Of a stretch of DNA of 64,000 bases, positions 35,254 to 44,874 are shown piece by piece. The notes beneath the pieces are model-generated. The model was not told the DNA's origin, made no database searches, and saw nothing but the letters and a program-made list of their open reading frames with translations. Each line of letters opens with the position of its first letter. Position 1 is the stretch's first letter. A program made the position numbers and the translations under genes. The stretch spans positions 102,089 through 166,088 of the forward strand of contig CAJXSK010000005.1 in the NCBI GenBank assembly GCA_913061075.1, in the 5' to 3' direction. Source of the stretch: an uncultured Piscirickettsiaceae bacterium. Its GTDB lineage: Bacteria > Pseudomonadota > Gammaproteobacteria > Methylococcales > Cycloclasticaceae.

Positions 35254-35909
35254 TTGAATTAAGCCATTTAGAAAAATCATTTCAAATTGGCGATCAAACG
35301 GTTCATGCGTTGGACGATGTGTCTTTAACTATTGAAACGGGCGAATATGTTGCTGTGATGGGCCCTTCTGGTTCAGGGAAATCCACGTTAATGAATATTT
35401 TGGGTTTATTAGACAGGGCGAATGCAGGGCAGTATTTATTAGACGATATCAATGTATCTGATTTAACCGAGGCCGAGCGTACGCATGTTAGAAGCCAAAA
35501 AATTGGCTTTGTATTCCAATCATATCACTTAGTATCAAGGTTAACGGCAAGGGAGAATATTGAATTACCGATGATGTTGTCGGGTGTTCCAGCGAAGCAA
35601 CGGGCGTTAGCGGTCGATGAAATTCTAGAAAAATTATCATTGGTTGATCGCGCCCATCACAGCCCAAATCAATTGTCGGGCGGTCAACGTCAACGGGTGG
35701 CTATTGGCCGAGCGATTGTGATGAAACCCAGTATTTTATTAGCAGATGAACCAACAGGGAACTTAGATTCAACATCGGGCGCTGAAGTAACCGCGTTGCT
35801 TGAATCGTTAAATGCAGAAGGCATTACCTTAGTCGTTGTTACACATGACCAAGCGATGGGCGATAGAGCAAGGCGACAGCTTCGTATGTTAGATGGGCGC
35901 CTTACTTAA
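35250..35909 (+). CDS. ABC exporter ATPase (MacB/LolD type)
   Basis: A 219-residue ATPase with Walker A GPSGSGKST (about 39-47), the signature LSGGQRQRVAIGRA (about 141), Walker B ILLADEPTGNLDS, and H-loop VVTHD. The LTARENIELPM segment is typical of MacB/LolD-type ATPases that power mechanotransmission rather than classic transport. It follows the adaptor with a 4-bp overlap and precedes the permease by 5 bp. Confidence 0.93.
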   Translation: MIELSHLEKSFQIGDQTVHALDDVSLTIETGEYVAVMGPSGSGKSTLMNILGLLDRANAGQYLLDDINVSDLTEAERTHVRSQKIGFVFQSYHLVSRLTARENIELPMMLSGVPAKQRALAVDEILEKLSLVDRAHHSPNQLSGGQRQRVAIGRAIVMKPSILLADEPTGNLDSTSGAEVTALLESLNAEGITLVVVTHDQAMGDRARRQLRMLDGRLT

Positions 35910-35914
35910 TAACT

Positions 35915-37138
35915 ATGTATTGGCCGGATATTGTTAAGTTTATAACGCTGGTATTAAGCCGGCAGCGTTTTAGAACCATTGTATTGTGGGTGGCAATTGC
36001 CATTGGAGTGGTTGCTGTTAATTTACTAACGGCATTGGGTGAAGGTGCTAAATCCTATGTGTTAAGTGAATTTAATGTATTAGGCCGTAATACGTTAATC
36101 ACCTTGCCCGGCAAAAAAGAAACAAAAGGCGGTATGCCGCCATTAACAGGTGAGTCGCCAAGGCCATTAACGCTAAAAGATGCTCAAGCCGTTTCACGGT
36201 TGGCCGGTGTGAAAGCCGTTGCGCCATTAGTGCTGGGTAATATTGAGGTATCTTACTCAGGTAAACTGCGTGAAGTGTTGATGATGGGCAGTAGTCGTTC
36301 ATTCTTTGACATAAGACATTTGGACGTGGGGCAAGGGCGCTTATTGCCTGATTTACCGTTTAACAAAGGTGAATCGGTGTGCGTTATCGGTAATAAGTTG
36401 AGCCGTGAATTGTTTGCGAGTAAACCTGCCTTGGGGGAATGGGTTAGAGCGGGCGATAGTCGCTTTCGAGTGATTGGTATCTTAAAAGAAGGCGGTACCA
36501 GTTTCGGTTTTGATATGAACGATGTGATGATTATCCCTGTTGTTAACGCCCAGTCGCTCTTTAATAAGGATGGCTTATTCCGGATGTTTACAGAGGTTCG
36601 CTCGCATCAAGAGCTAAACAACATTAAAGCAAAAATCATCGCATTGATTAAAGAACGGCACGAAGGTGAAGAGGATGTCACCGTTATTTCGCAAGATGCG
36701 ATGCTCAGTTCAGTACAAAAAATATTGGATACACTGACGTATGCAGTAACGGGTATAGCGTCTATCAGTATGCTAGTGGCCGGTATTTTAATCATGAATA
36801 TGATGATTATTACGGTGTCTCAACGAACTAAAGAAATTGGTTTATTAAAGGCGCTAGGGGCGACATCTGCCACAGTTCGGTTGTTATTTTTAAGTGAAGC
36901 TGGACTGATTGCTGTCGTGGCGGCATTATCTGGATTGTTAGTGAGCCACGCCGTCTTGTTACTGGCGAATAGTTATTTTGATGACATTCAATTCCATTCG
37001 CCGTGGTGGGCGCAACTAGGGTCTATTTTGTTAGCCGTGCTACTTGCCTTATTGTTTGCATGGCTACCAGCACAAAGAGCATCATCACTTGCCCCGGTGG
37101 AAGCCTTGCAAGGTAAACAACAAAAGGGCCAAGCATGA
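35915..37138 (+). CDS. MacB-like ABC permease, first copy
   Basis: A 407-residue permease with one N-terminal helix (about 22-42), a large periplasmic MacB-type domain (about 50-270), and three C-terminal FtsX helices, including QRTKEIGLLKALGATSATVR. It overlaps the next permease by 4 bp and is clearly its paralogue. Together with the single ATPase this implies a heterodimeric exporter, in contrast to canonical MacB, where ATPase and permease are fused and homodimeric. Confidence 0.9.
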   Translation: MYWPDIVKFITLVLSRQRFRTIVLWVAIAIGVVAVNLLTALGEGAKSYVLSEFNVLGRNTLITLPGKKETKGGMPPLTGESPRPLTLKDAQAVSRLAGVKAVAPLVLGNIEVSYSGKLREVLMMGSSRSFFDIRHLDVGQGRLLPDLPFNKGESVCVIGNKLSRELFASKPALGEWVRAGDSRFRVIGILKEGGTSFGFDMNDVMIIPVVNAQSLFNKDGLFRMFTEVRSHQELNNIKAKIIALIKERHEGEEDVTVISQDAMLSSVQKILDTLTYAVTGIASISMLVAGILIMNMMIITVSQRTKEIGLLKALGATSATVRLLFLSEAGLIAVVAALSGLLVSHAVLLLANSYFDDIQFHSPWWAQLGSILLAVLLALLFAWLPAQRASSLAPVEALQGKQQKGQA

Positions 37139-38328
37139 AGTTGCTCGACAGTAGCCAATGGGTATTAAAGGCTGTCATAAGCCATCGCTCAAGAAGTGTG
37201 TTAACTGCGTTGGGCATCGCTATCGGTATTATGTCAGTTACCTTGTTAACGGCTATTGGCGAAGGGGTTCAGCAATATGTGCTGGACAGTTTTTCGCAAT
37301 TTGGCACGCGGATTATTGCTATAAACCCGGGGTTAAAAGAAACGCATGGCTCGGGCGGTTTGTTATCGACGGTTAGGCCGTTAACGCTTAGCGATGCGTC
37401 AGCATTGCGGAAGATAGCGGGCGTAGAAAAGGTCGTGCCCGTGGTGCAAGGGTCAGGAGCAATTGAGTACCGTAAGCTCCAGCGCAGTGGCGTAATCTTA
37501 GGTGTTGGACCAGACATGAGTGATGCTTGGGGCTTTAATGTGGCGATAGGGCGCTTCTTTTCGGGTCATGTTGGGCATTCTCGTGCGACGGCCGTTTTAG
37601 GCTACACCATGCGTAAAGAGTTATTTGGTGATGCTAACCCACTGGGCCAAACGATACGGGTGGGTGGGCAGCGGTTTAGGATTATTGGCGCAGTTGAAAA
37701 GAAAGGGCAAATGCTGGGTATTGATATGGACGATGTTGTTTATATTCCTGCGCAAAAAGGTTTGCAGCTATTTAATCGCGAATCGTTAATGGAAGTTGAT
37801 GTGGTGTTTTCCGCAAATACTTCTTTGAACGTTATTGAGAAGCGGATTAAAAAAGTGATGTTAGAACGTCATGGACGTGAAGATGTGACATTAACATCAC
37901 AAAACGACATGCTGGAATCGATGGGTAAAATCCTGAATATATTGACCTTGTCAGTAGCGGCGCTGGGCGGTATTTCTCTACTGGTAGGCTCTGTGGGTAT
38001 ATTAGCGATTATGACGACGACGGTCAGGGAGCGAACCGCAGAAATTGGCTTATTGCGTGCGATTGGTGCTGAAAAAAATGCCATTTTACGTTTGTTTTTA
38101 GGCGAGGCAGTTGTGTTGGCCCTGATGGGTGGGGTATTGGGTTTGTTGCTGTTGTTGTTAGTAACTGGCTTGTTTCATGTTTTTCTGCCCGGTCTACCGA
38201 TTACTTTCAACGCCTACTTTTTGACGTTAGCATTATCAGTATCAGCACTTATCGGACTTGTGGCAGGGGTCGTGCCGGCAATTCAGGCATCTACTTTAGA
38301 TCCAATTCAAGCTTTACATGCGGAGTAA
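37135..38328 (+). CDS. MacB-like ABC permease, second copy
   Basis: A 397-residue permease with the same layout as its neighbour: an N-terminal helix, a periplasmic domain (ALGIAIGIMSVTLLTAIGEG, then VRPLTLSDASALRKIAGVE), and FtsX helices after RERTAEIGLLRAIGAEKNAI. Its sequence differs from the first permease throughout, so the duplication is old. It is the last gene of the exporter operon. The convergent MFS gene ends 12 bp away with no terminator visible. Confidence 0.9.
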   Translation: MKLLDSSQWVLKAVISHRSRSVLTALGIAIGIMSVTLLTAIGEGVQQYVLDSFSQFGTRIIAINPGLKETHGSGGLLSTVRPLTLSDASALRKIAGVEKVVPVVQGSGAIEYRKLQRSGVILGVGPDMSDAWGFNVAIGRFFSGHVGHSRATAVLGYTMRKELFGDANPLGQTIRVGGQRFRIIGAVEKKGQMLGIDMDDVVYIPAQKGLQLFNRESLMEVDVVFSANTSLNVIEKRIKKVMLERHGREDVTLTSQNDMLESMGKILNILTLSVAALGGISLLVGSVGILAIMTTTVRERTAEIGLLRAIGAEKNAILRLFLGEAVVLALMGGVLGLLLLLLVTGLFHVFLPGLPITFNAYFLTLALSVSALIGLVAGVVPAIQASTLDPIQALHAE

Positions 38329-38340
38329 CAGGCAATTTGT

Positions 38341-39516
38341 TTATTGTTTAGTTGGCTGATAGTTTGCAAGCGGTTTAAGCAATAAAATAATAAGTACAGC
38401 GAGCAATAGGTGTAAAGGATATAGGTTGCTCCATTGTTGTTGTTCACCAATTAAATAACCTGCCAGTGGTGGCGCTAATAAAATTCCAACACCTTGGCCA
38501 GTAATTGTAATACCCATTACACGCCCAATATCAAATGATTTACTTGCCATGCGGGGCGCTTGGGCAAAAATGCCTGTGGGAATCATACCTAAGAAAAACC
38601 CGAGGCTGGATAAGAAAGCCAAACCAACAGATGTGGAGTACTCAAAGTTATAGGCGAGACTAAAGATAATGGTAATGGCTAGCGCAGGAAAGGCCATCAT
38701 TTGTGTGGGCGTTAGGCCCCTATGAATAAGGAAACCACTGATTAAATTTCCAGGAATAATGAAGATGGGTAGGATAGTTGTCACTAACAGCGCGCTGCTT
38801 TTTGTTAGTGCGTAGGTATTGACTAGATAGGCGGGCAAATAGGTAACGAGGCTGAAAAATATGCCAGTAAAACTGACGAAAATTAAAGCCAGTAAGATAG
38901 CGCCCGTGTTCCCAGTAGGTGTTTCGTTGTTGTGTTGATTCGATAGCTGACGCTCTATATTGGGTATAAACCGTAATAAGAATAAAAGGGGCAAGGCTGC
39001 AACAGCAGGTGCTGCCCAAAGCCATTGCCAACTTAAATGTTTCAATATCAACGGTGATAATAAAAACACCATAACACTACCAACAGGCATCCATAGCGCC
39101 CATACGCCCATTGATAAGCCCATGTCGCTAGGTTTAGATAAATGAGAAATAAGTGTTGGGGCTGCAACAGAAATGAAAATAACGCCAATACCTTCAAAAA
39201 TTCGACTGGCTAGTAATTGGTTAGGTGAATCAATAACGAGGCCGAAGGATGAGGATATTAAGATTAAGATTAAAGCGAATTGTAAGATGTTTTTGGGACC
39301 ATGTCGGCGAGACAATGAACCAGCGAAAACGCCTAATAAAACGGTTCCTGCTGCAACAGAAGACATTACCCAGCCAATTTGCATAATGCTGAGCTGTAAT
39401 TCTTGTTGCATCGCTAATAACGCAGGGCTGGCTTTGGTCACCGCAATGGCCGCCACAACGCCGGTTAAAAAACTCAGCCAAATACCGGGCCATTGGGTGG
39501 ACGTGGCTGGCGTCAC
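38341..39516 (-). CDS. MFS transporter
   Basis: A 391-residue permease with 12 predicted helices and the MFS loop motif AGSLSRRHGPKNI. The frame is open to an ATG at 39594, but that would overlap the upstream gene by 82 bp. A GTG at 39516 overlaps the upstream stop in a GTGA arrangement and begins directly before the first helix, so I prefer it with translational coupling. The substrate is unknown; the family resembles drug or cyanate-type exporters. Confidence 0.8.
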   Translation of the reverse strand: MTPATSTQWPGIWLSFLTGVVAAIAVTKASPALLAMQQELQLSIMQIGWVMSSVAAGTVLLGVFAGSLSRRHGPKNILQFALILILISSSFGLVIDSPNQLLASRIFEGIGVIFISVAAPTLISHLSKPSDMGLSMGVWALWMPVGSVMVFLLSPLILKHLSWQWLWAAPAVAALPLLFLLRFIPNIERQLSNQHNNETPTGNTGAILLALIFVSFTGIFFSLVTYLPAYLVNTYALTKSSALLVTTILPIFIIPGNLISGFLIHRGLTPTQMMAFPALAITIIFSLAYNFEYSTSVGLAFLSSLGFFLGMIPTGIFAQAPRMASKSFDIGRVMGITITGQGVGILLAPPLAGYLIGEQQQWSNLYPLHLLLAVLIILLLKPLANYQPTKQ

Positions 39517-40439
39517 GTGAATGCTATTAGCATGGCTGACAGGTTGGGGGCTAAGGCAATATAACCGATTGTTCCAAGCGTTAAAGCGGTGCAAAACAGA
39601 GCGGAGTCTAATTTGAAACGTTCTGCCAAGGCAATTCCAACGATAACAGCGGGTGATGCGGCGGTTATGGCCGTGATAATTTGAGTGTCGCCTACTAAGC
39701 CAATGGGGGTAGAGGCACCCATGGCAATAACGGGACTAATCAGTAATTTAATAATTAACGCAGGTATTGCTAGCAATACATAATGCCAGCTAGTAATTTT
39801 AAAGTTCACACCTACCATCAAGAGTAATAACGGAATGGCGGTTAACCCCATCATTTTTAATGCTGTAATGATAGAGTCCGGTGGAACCCACTGAAAGTAT
39901 CGTAAGGCTAATGCTATAACAATGGCCCAGACGGGTGGCATGAGTAATAACTCACGGCCTAAATGCCCACCAGCAACGCGCGTACCAAAATGTGCGGCAA
40001 TTAACACGGCAATAATCCAAACAAATGGCACGGTTGCCAGTAGATCGTAGATGAGCGGGATACTCGCCATTTGTTCGCCATATAAGCCCTGAATGGTAGG
40101 CATCGCGATACCCATTCCATTGCCAAAGCTGGCAGCTAAAATTAATGCGCCTGCTTGCGCACGATTAATGTGTGCATAACGGAGCATAATTGAAAATAAT
40201 GCAAAGCTAATCGCTAAGGTTAAGCTAATGGTCATAATGCCAGTCAACGGCACTTGGTACAGTTCTTCTTTTAAGGGTGACGTGAGCATAATGTAGAGAA
40301 TTAATGCGGGTGCCATTAAATTTACTACTAATGCGCTCAGTGCTTTTCGTAACTGTTGAGTGCTAAGCCCGCCAGGTTCGATGTGCTGCCATAATGCGCC
40401 TACAGATAAAACCAGTATCATCGGTATTAAATCAGCCAT
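39513..40439 (-). CDS. AEC (auxin efflux carrier) family transporter
   Basis: A 308-residue permease with about ten helices and two similar halves, beginning MADLIPMILVLSVGALWQ. AEC members move malonate, malate or similar organic acids in bacteria. It starts 3 bp after the upstream MFS gene, and its stop overlaps the downstream MFS start. Confidence 0.85.
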   Translation of the reverse strand: MADLIPMILVLSVGALWQHIEPGGLSTQQLRKALSALVVNLMAPALILYIMLTSPLKEELYQVPLTGIMTISLTLAISFALFSIMLRYAHINRAQAGALILAASFGNGMGIAMPTIQGLYGEQMASIPLIYDLLATVPFVWIIAVLIAAHFGTRVAGGHLGRELLLMPPVWAIVIALALRYFQWVPPDSIITALKMMGLTAIPLLLLMVGVNFKITSWHYVLLAIPALIIKLLISPVIAMGASTPIGLVGDTQIITAITAASPAVIVGIALAERFKLDSALFCTALTLGTIGYIALAPNLSAMLIAFT

Positions 40440-40442
40440 AAC

Positions 40443-42035
40443 TTATGCTTTACCCGCTATTTGGATGGAAATATTCGGGGGTTCTTCACTTGTATGTAAG
40501 GCCCTTATTTGGTCGCGTACAGATAATTCAGGGGTTGTTGTTCGTTGTCGCTGTCGTAGCACTTCAAGCCAAGATTCAGACATATACATCTCCGTAAATA
40601 GCCTGTGATCATTAGCATCATGGAACAGTTGCCAAAAATACGCGCCATTTCTTTTTCGGATAACCTTCATTTGATTCATCAACGTTATAAAGCTATCAAT
40701 ACTGTCTTCATCGATCTGATATTGAATAGTTACCATTACGGGGCCTTTATCCGCTTCCACAGTATCTTCAGGGATTGTCATTGGCCATTGAGTTGAAGGG
40801 CTAACGTCAACTGAATCGTTGGCAATAGAAAAGCGCTGGCTAAACAACAAGGAAGAGAATAGCCCGATAGCGGCTATGCCTAAGGCAAAGCTCGTGCTGT
40901 AGGCGTCTGAAAGATAGCCCCAGAGCAAACTGCCAAAGCCCATACTGCCACCAAATGTCAGCATAACGATGGATAAGGTGCGAGCACGCACCCAATTAGG
41001 CACAACTAATTGCGCTGCTAAAATCAGTGATGAAAAAGTAAATATCCAAGCATTACCTAACGCGATTAGAGTAATAGCCAAGGTGACTTTATTAGACGAC
41101 ATGGCTAATAACAGTAAGGCAGATGCTAGCGAAACAGTGGCGATCATAATGATGCCATTCCGTGTCATGATGGGATGAAGTTTCGGTAATAAATAAGCCC
41201 CTAAGAGGGTGCCAATGCCAATAACAGCCATGGCTACTCCGTAGCTTTGCGAGCCCATATCCATTTCACGAATGACAACAATGGGTAACAGCGCCCACGA
41301 TGCACTGGCGAAAAAGAAAAACATAAAACTACGCACCAATACAGAACGTAATGCCTGTACATTTCGTACATAACGAATACCCGATTTAAAAGCACCAAAA
41401 AACCGTTCAACGGGCAGGGCTGATGTGGTTTTTGGACTTTCCGGTTTCCAACGATAAAGGGCAAAAATTAAAGCGCTAAAAGACAAAGCGTTAACGCAAA
41501 AAATAGCGGTTGGCCCCGATAAGTAAATGATAACACCACCAATAGCAGGGCCAATGGCTCGAGTAATATTGGTGCTTAAGGTATTTAAAGTAACCGAATT
41601 AGGCAGTTGTTCTATGGGTGAGAAAGTAGGCACGCTGGCTGACCAAGCGGGGCGCATCATCGCATTGCCGATACCCAATAAAAAGACAAATAACAGTAAT
41701 AAATAGGGTGTTAACAAGTCGTAATATGAATAAACCGCAAGACCGGTAGCAATCAGCAGCATAGCGAAATGTATAATCAATAACATCCGCCGCTTATCAA
41801 CCAAATCGGCCAACGTGCCTGAAGGGTAAGCAAGTAATAAAAAAGGCAACGAAATGGCTGTTTGAATTAACGCTATTGTTAGGTGCGATGTAGGCATCGT
41901 CGCCATTAACCAAGTGACACCCACTTCATTCATCCAAGTGCCGATATTGGAAATGGTCATGGCTATCCACATCGCCCTGAAAACAGGGTATTTCAAAGGG
42001 CTCAAAATAGACTGTTGACTCAATATGTTAGGCAT
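40443..42035 (-). CDS. MFS_3 (EntS-like) transporter with C-terminal ABM-like domain
   Basis: A 530-residue protein. Twelve helices occupy about residues 15-405 (MTISNIGTWMNEVGVTWLM at the start), followed by a soluble domain from about 430 (VMVTIQYQIDEDSIDSFITL, later YFWQLFHDANDHRLFTEMYM) with the fold pattern of antibiotic-monooxygenase-like dimeric barrels. This extension is a known feature of the MFS_3 family, which includes siderophore exporters such as EntS. It is the first gene of a three-transporter operon (40443-42035, 39513-40439, 38341-39516). Confidence 0.85.
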   Translation of the reverse strand: MPNILSQQSILSPLKYPVFRAMWIAMTISNIGTWMNEVGVTWLMATMPTSHLTIALIQTAISLPFLLLAYPSGTLADLVDKRRMLLIIHFAMLLIATGLAVYSYYDLLTPYLLLLFVFLLGIGNAMMRPAWSASVPTFSPIEQLPNSVTLNTLSTNITRAIGPAIGGVIIYLSGPTAIFCVNALSFSALIFALYRWKPESPKTTSALPVERFFGAFKSGIRYVRNVQALRSVLVRSFMFFFFASASWALLPIVVIREMDMGSQSYGVAMAVIGIGTLLGAYLLPKLHPIMTRNGIIMIATVSLASALLLLAMSSNKVTLAITLIALGNAWIFTFSSLILAAQLVVPNWVRARTLSIVMLTFGGSMGFGSLLWGYLSDAYSTSFALGIAAIGLFSSLLFSQRFSIANDSVDVSPSTQWPMTIPEDTVEADKGPVMVTIQYQIDEDSIDSFITLMNQMKVIRKRNGAYFWQLFHDANDHRLFTEMYMSESWLEVLRQRQRTTTPELSVRDQIRALHTSEEPPNISIQIAGKA

Positions 42036-42072
42036 TAAAGTGAGATGTCATAGCGTAATATAGTCACTATCC

Positions 42073-43455
42073 TTACTGGACCTTTCTTGCCTTAGCTGCG
42101 CGCCCTTTAACTTTGCCATTGGCTAAATAATTTAATGCTTGCCGGACAACTGCATGCTCTAAGGCAACATAACTTGAGCGATCAAAGATATCTATCTTAC
42201 CAATCTGCTTGCCTTCTAGGCCAGCATCGCCAGTTAGTGCGCCTAAAATATCACCGGGGCGAACTTTGTCTTTGCGACCACCATCTAGTTGTATTGTGGT
42301 CATTGGTGGGTAAAGTTTATAGGTTGAATTGCGATCCAGTGATTCCGGGCTATCAATTAAACAAGGTTTATCTTGAAAGGTTTCAATACCTTTCACTCTT
42401 ATTTGTTCGTGTTCTGCAAACAGGCTCATCGCTAGGCCTTTTTCACCTGCTCTGCCAGTTCTGCCGATGCGGTGAATGTATATTTCAGGATCACGTGGTA
42501 ATTCGTAATTGATGACTAAATCAATGGCTTTAATATCCAGGCCTCTTGCGGCAACGTCAGTCGCAACAAGAACAGAGCAACTGTTGTTAGCAAAGCGCAC
42601 CAGTACTTGGTCACGATCACGTTGCTCAAGATCACCGTGTATCGCTAAGGATTCAATATCGTGCTCTTGAAGCAGTTCAGCTACGTCCCTGCATTGGGCT
42701 TTTGTGTGGCAAAAGACAATGGCTGTCGTCGGTTGGTAATGTTCGAACAAGGCCAGCAAGGCGTTGTTACGTTCGTGTTTTTTTACTTGATAGAACAGTT
42801 GTTCAATAACGTTACTTTCGTGTTTTGACTCAACGGTAATGTTCATTGGATTACGTTGAAATTTACGGCTCATCGCCAAAATATCGTCAGGGTAGGTGGC
42901 AGAAAATAATAACGTTTGTCGCGACGACGGTGTGGCACTAATGATGTCCTGCATGACATCAGCAAAGCCCATGTCGAGCATTCTATCTGCTTCATCAAGC
43001 ACTAATGTTTTAAGTTGGCTGATGTTTAGCGTTCTTTTTTTCAAGTGATCTTGAATTCGGCCAGGCGTGCCAACAACAATGTGCGCGCCGTGCTCAAGTG
43101 AGCCAACTTGCGGACCAAATGGTTTACCGCCACATAATAAAACCAATTTAATGTTTGGCACGCTGCGGGCCAGTTTACGAATTTCTTTACCTACTTGGTC
43201 AGCAAGCTCTCTTGTGGGGCAGATGATGAGCGCTTGTGCGCCAAAGAAGCGAGGGTTTATTTTGTCGAGAAAACCGACACTAAACGCGACTGTTTTACCG
43301 CTGCCGGTTTTAGCTTGCGCGATAATGTCCTTACCTTTAAGCACATGAGGCAAACTTTCTGCCTGAATCGGCGTCATGTTTTTATAGCCGAGTGAGTTTA
43401 AGTTTTTAACTTGCGCGGGGGCAATGGGTAAAGAACCGAATGGCTTGGATGACAT
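42073..43455 (-). CDS. dbpA: DEAD-box RNA helicase DbpA
   Basis: A 460-residue DbpA with Q motif TPIQAESLP, motif I AKTGSGKT, II LDEADRM, III SATYP, VI HRIGRTGRAG, and a C-terminal DbpA RNA-binding domain (MTTIQLDGGRKDKVRPGDIL, then IGKIDIFDRSSYVALEH) that recognises hairpin 92 of 23S rRNA during 50S assembly. An ATG at 43515 is in frame, but it would overlap the upstream HopJ-like gene; the ATG at 43455 (MSSKPFGSLPIAP) matches the family start. Confidence 0.95.
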   Translation of the reverse strand: MSSKPFGSLPIAPAQVKNLNSLGYKNMTPIQAESLPHVLKGKDIIAQAKTGSGKTVAFSVGFLDKINPRFFGAQALIICPTRELADQVGKEIRKLARSVPNIKLVLLCGGKPFGPQVGSLEHGAHIVVGTPGRIQDHLKKRTLNISQLKTLVLDEADRMLDMGFADVMQDIISATPSSRQTLLFSATYPDDILAMSRKFQRNPMNITVESKHESNVIEQLFYQVKKHERNNALLALFEHYQPTTAIVFCHTKAQCRDVAELLQEHDIESLAIHGDLEQRDRDQVLVRFANNSCSVLVATDVAARGLDIKAIDLVINYELPRDPEIYIHRIGRTGRAGEKGLAMSLFAEHEQIRVKGIETFQDKPCLIDSPESLDRNSTYKLYPPMTTIQLDGGRKDKVRPGDILGALTGDAGLEGKQIGKIDIFDRSSYVALEHAVVRQALNYLANGKVKGRAAKARKVQ

Positions 43456-43466
43456 AGGTGGGTGAT

Positions 43467-43802
43467 TTATGATTTTGGTGTTAATGGTAGTCCACTGAAC
43501 GATATTCCAGACCATCCAGTCACCATAAAGTGACGAATATTTTGGTGATCATCGCCATTGGGCGTGGCCAGCACATCGCGGTAATATTCAGCAAATAACG
43601 CCAGCGTTTGTGGTTCTGTAAATTCATTTAACTGAGCAAAAGCAAACACTTTGCACGAGCCGTTATTTTGGTCAGCCTCATTATGTGTGCCGCCATTTGT
43701 AAACTCAGTGGGACTGAAGTCATATAAGGCATCAATAATCGCCATCACCTCACTAAATTTAAGGGAGGTTAGGGCTTCACGTAATTGTTCAATATCATTC
43801 AT
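43467..43802 (-). CDS. HopJ-type family protein
   Basis: A 111-residue protein. Its most conserved block runs from FTNGGTHNEADQNNGSCKVF to YYRDVLATPNGDDHQNIRHF, the signature of the HopJ family. The family is named after a Pseudomonas type III effector but is widespread in free-living bacteria and cyanobacteria, where it is chromosomal and of unknown function. No secretion signal is seen. An ATG at 43802 has a TAAGGGA ribosome site; the longer frame to 43865 overlaps efpL and is rejected. It lies between efpL (10 bp) and dbpA (11 bp), so a link to translation or ribosome function is plausible. Confidence 0.85.
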   Translation of the reverse strand: MNDIEQLREALTSLKFSEVMAIIDALYDFSPTEFTNGGTHNEADQNNGSCKVFAFAQLNEFTEPQTLALFAEYYRDVLATPNGDDHQNIRHFMVTGWSGISFSGLPLTPKS

Positions 43803-43812
43803 ATTATTTCCC

Positions 43813-44379
43813 TTAGCCACGTGACATGAATTTGCCCGTGCTGGTGTTGATTTTAATGACTTCATCGTTGTCGATGTATTCAGGCACTTGTATTTCTAAC
43901 CCGGTTGTTAATGTGGCGGGTTTTGTGCGGGATGTTGCTGAGGCGCCCTTTAGGCCCGGAGCAGTGTCAACAATCTGTAAACTGATAGTGGCTGGTAATT
44001 CAATGGCCACGAGTGCCTCATCCAATAAAATGCCCACTAAACTGTCGATGCCTTCGCTTAAATATTTTGCTTGTTCTTCAATGTCTTCAGTATCAACGGT
44101 GTATTGATCGTAAGTATCTAAGTTCATAAAGGTGTAGCTGGTGTCATCTTTATACGAAAACTGTAGATTGGCTTTTTCACAATCTAGGTCTTTTAAGAAA
44201 TCATCACCTTTTAACGTTTCGTCACGTTTTTGTTTGGTTTTTAAGTGGTTGAAGCGAACTTTGTAAAGAGTCGCCGCGCCACGTGATGATGGATTTCGAA
44301 CATCGATATGTTTAACGGAATAAGGTTCGTCGTTAACTTCAACAATCATCCCGCATTTTAAATCGCTGGCTTTAGGCAT
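43813..44379 (-). CDS. yeiP: Elongation factor P-like protein EfpL (YeiP)
   Basis: A 188-residue protein of the EF-P family with three OB-like domains. The tip loop reads NPSSRGAATLYK with Arg33 in place of the modified Lys of EF-P, which marks the YeiP/EfpL branch, and the C-terminal GLEIQVPEYIDNDEVIKI is conserved. It relieves ribosome stalling at proline-containing and related motifs. hopJ-like and dbpA follow on the same strand at 10-11 bp spacing. Confidence 0.95.
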   Translation of the reverse strand: MPKASDLKCGMIVEVNDEPYSVKHIDVRNPSSRGAATLYKVRFNHLKTKQKRDETLKGDDFLKDLDCEKANLQFSYKDDTSYTFMNLDTYDQYTVDTEDIEEQAKYLSEGIDSLVGILLDEALVAIELPATISLQIVDTAPGLKGASATSRTKPATLTTGLEIQVPEYIDNDEVIKINTSTGKFMSRG

Positions 44380-44421
44380 TGGCGTTCCTAATTAGTAAGT
44401 GACGCAATTATACGCCAATAA

Positions 44422-44874
44422 TCAGCGCTGCGAGAGAAGCCTATCCAGTTGATTTGCAAAGTTTTGTTTGTCAGTATTGTTTAAAGGGGGCGGGCCGCCG
44501 CCCACTTCTAGCCCACTTGAGCGCATGGTCTCAATAAAATCTCGCATGTTAAGACGGTCCCTAATGTTCTCCGCGGTATACAGTTCACCACGTGGATTAA
44601 GCGCGATACCTCCTTTATCAACAACATCCGATGCCAGTGGAATATCACCAGTAATAACTAAGTCACCGATCTGCATGCGTTTTACAATTTCATTATCAGC
44701 TTCATCAAACCCTGCGGAAACGCGTAAAAAAGAAATAAAAGGGGATGGGGGTATGCGGATAGCTTGATTAGCCACCAGCGTTGTTTGAATTTGTGTGCGC
44801 TCAGCAGCACGAAATAACATTTCTTTAATGACGACTGGGCATGCGTCAGCATCTACCCAAATGGTGTTAATCAT
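44422..44874 (-). CDS. YaiI/YqxD family protein (DUF188)
   Basis: A 150-residue protein with the family start [42 protein letters not shown] and a C-terminal [12 protein letters not shown]. The acidic residues recall a PIN-like nuclease fold, but no activity is established for the family. It begins 42 bp upstream of efpL on the same strand and faces away from metY. Confidence 0.93.
   Translation of the reverse strand: MINTIWVDADACPVVIKEMLFRAAERTQIQTTLVANQAIRIPPSPFISFLRVSAGFDEADNEIVKRMQIGDLVITGDIPLASDVVDKGGIALNPRGELYTAENIRDRLNMRDFIETMRSSGLEVGGGPPPLNNTDKQNFANQLDRLLSQR

Noticed and set aside
39517-39594. N-terminal extension of the MFS transporter to the ATG at 39594
   Set aside because: It would overlap the AEC gene by 82 bp and add a polar stretch before helix 1; the GTGA-coupled start is more natural.
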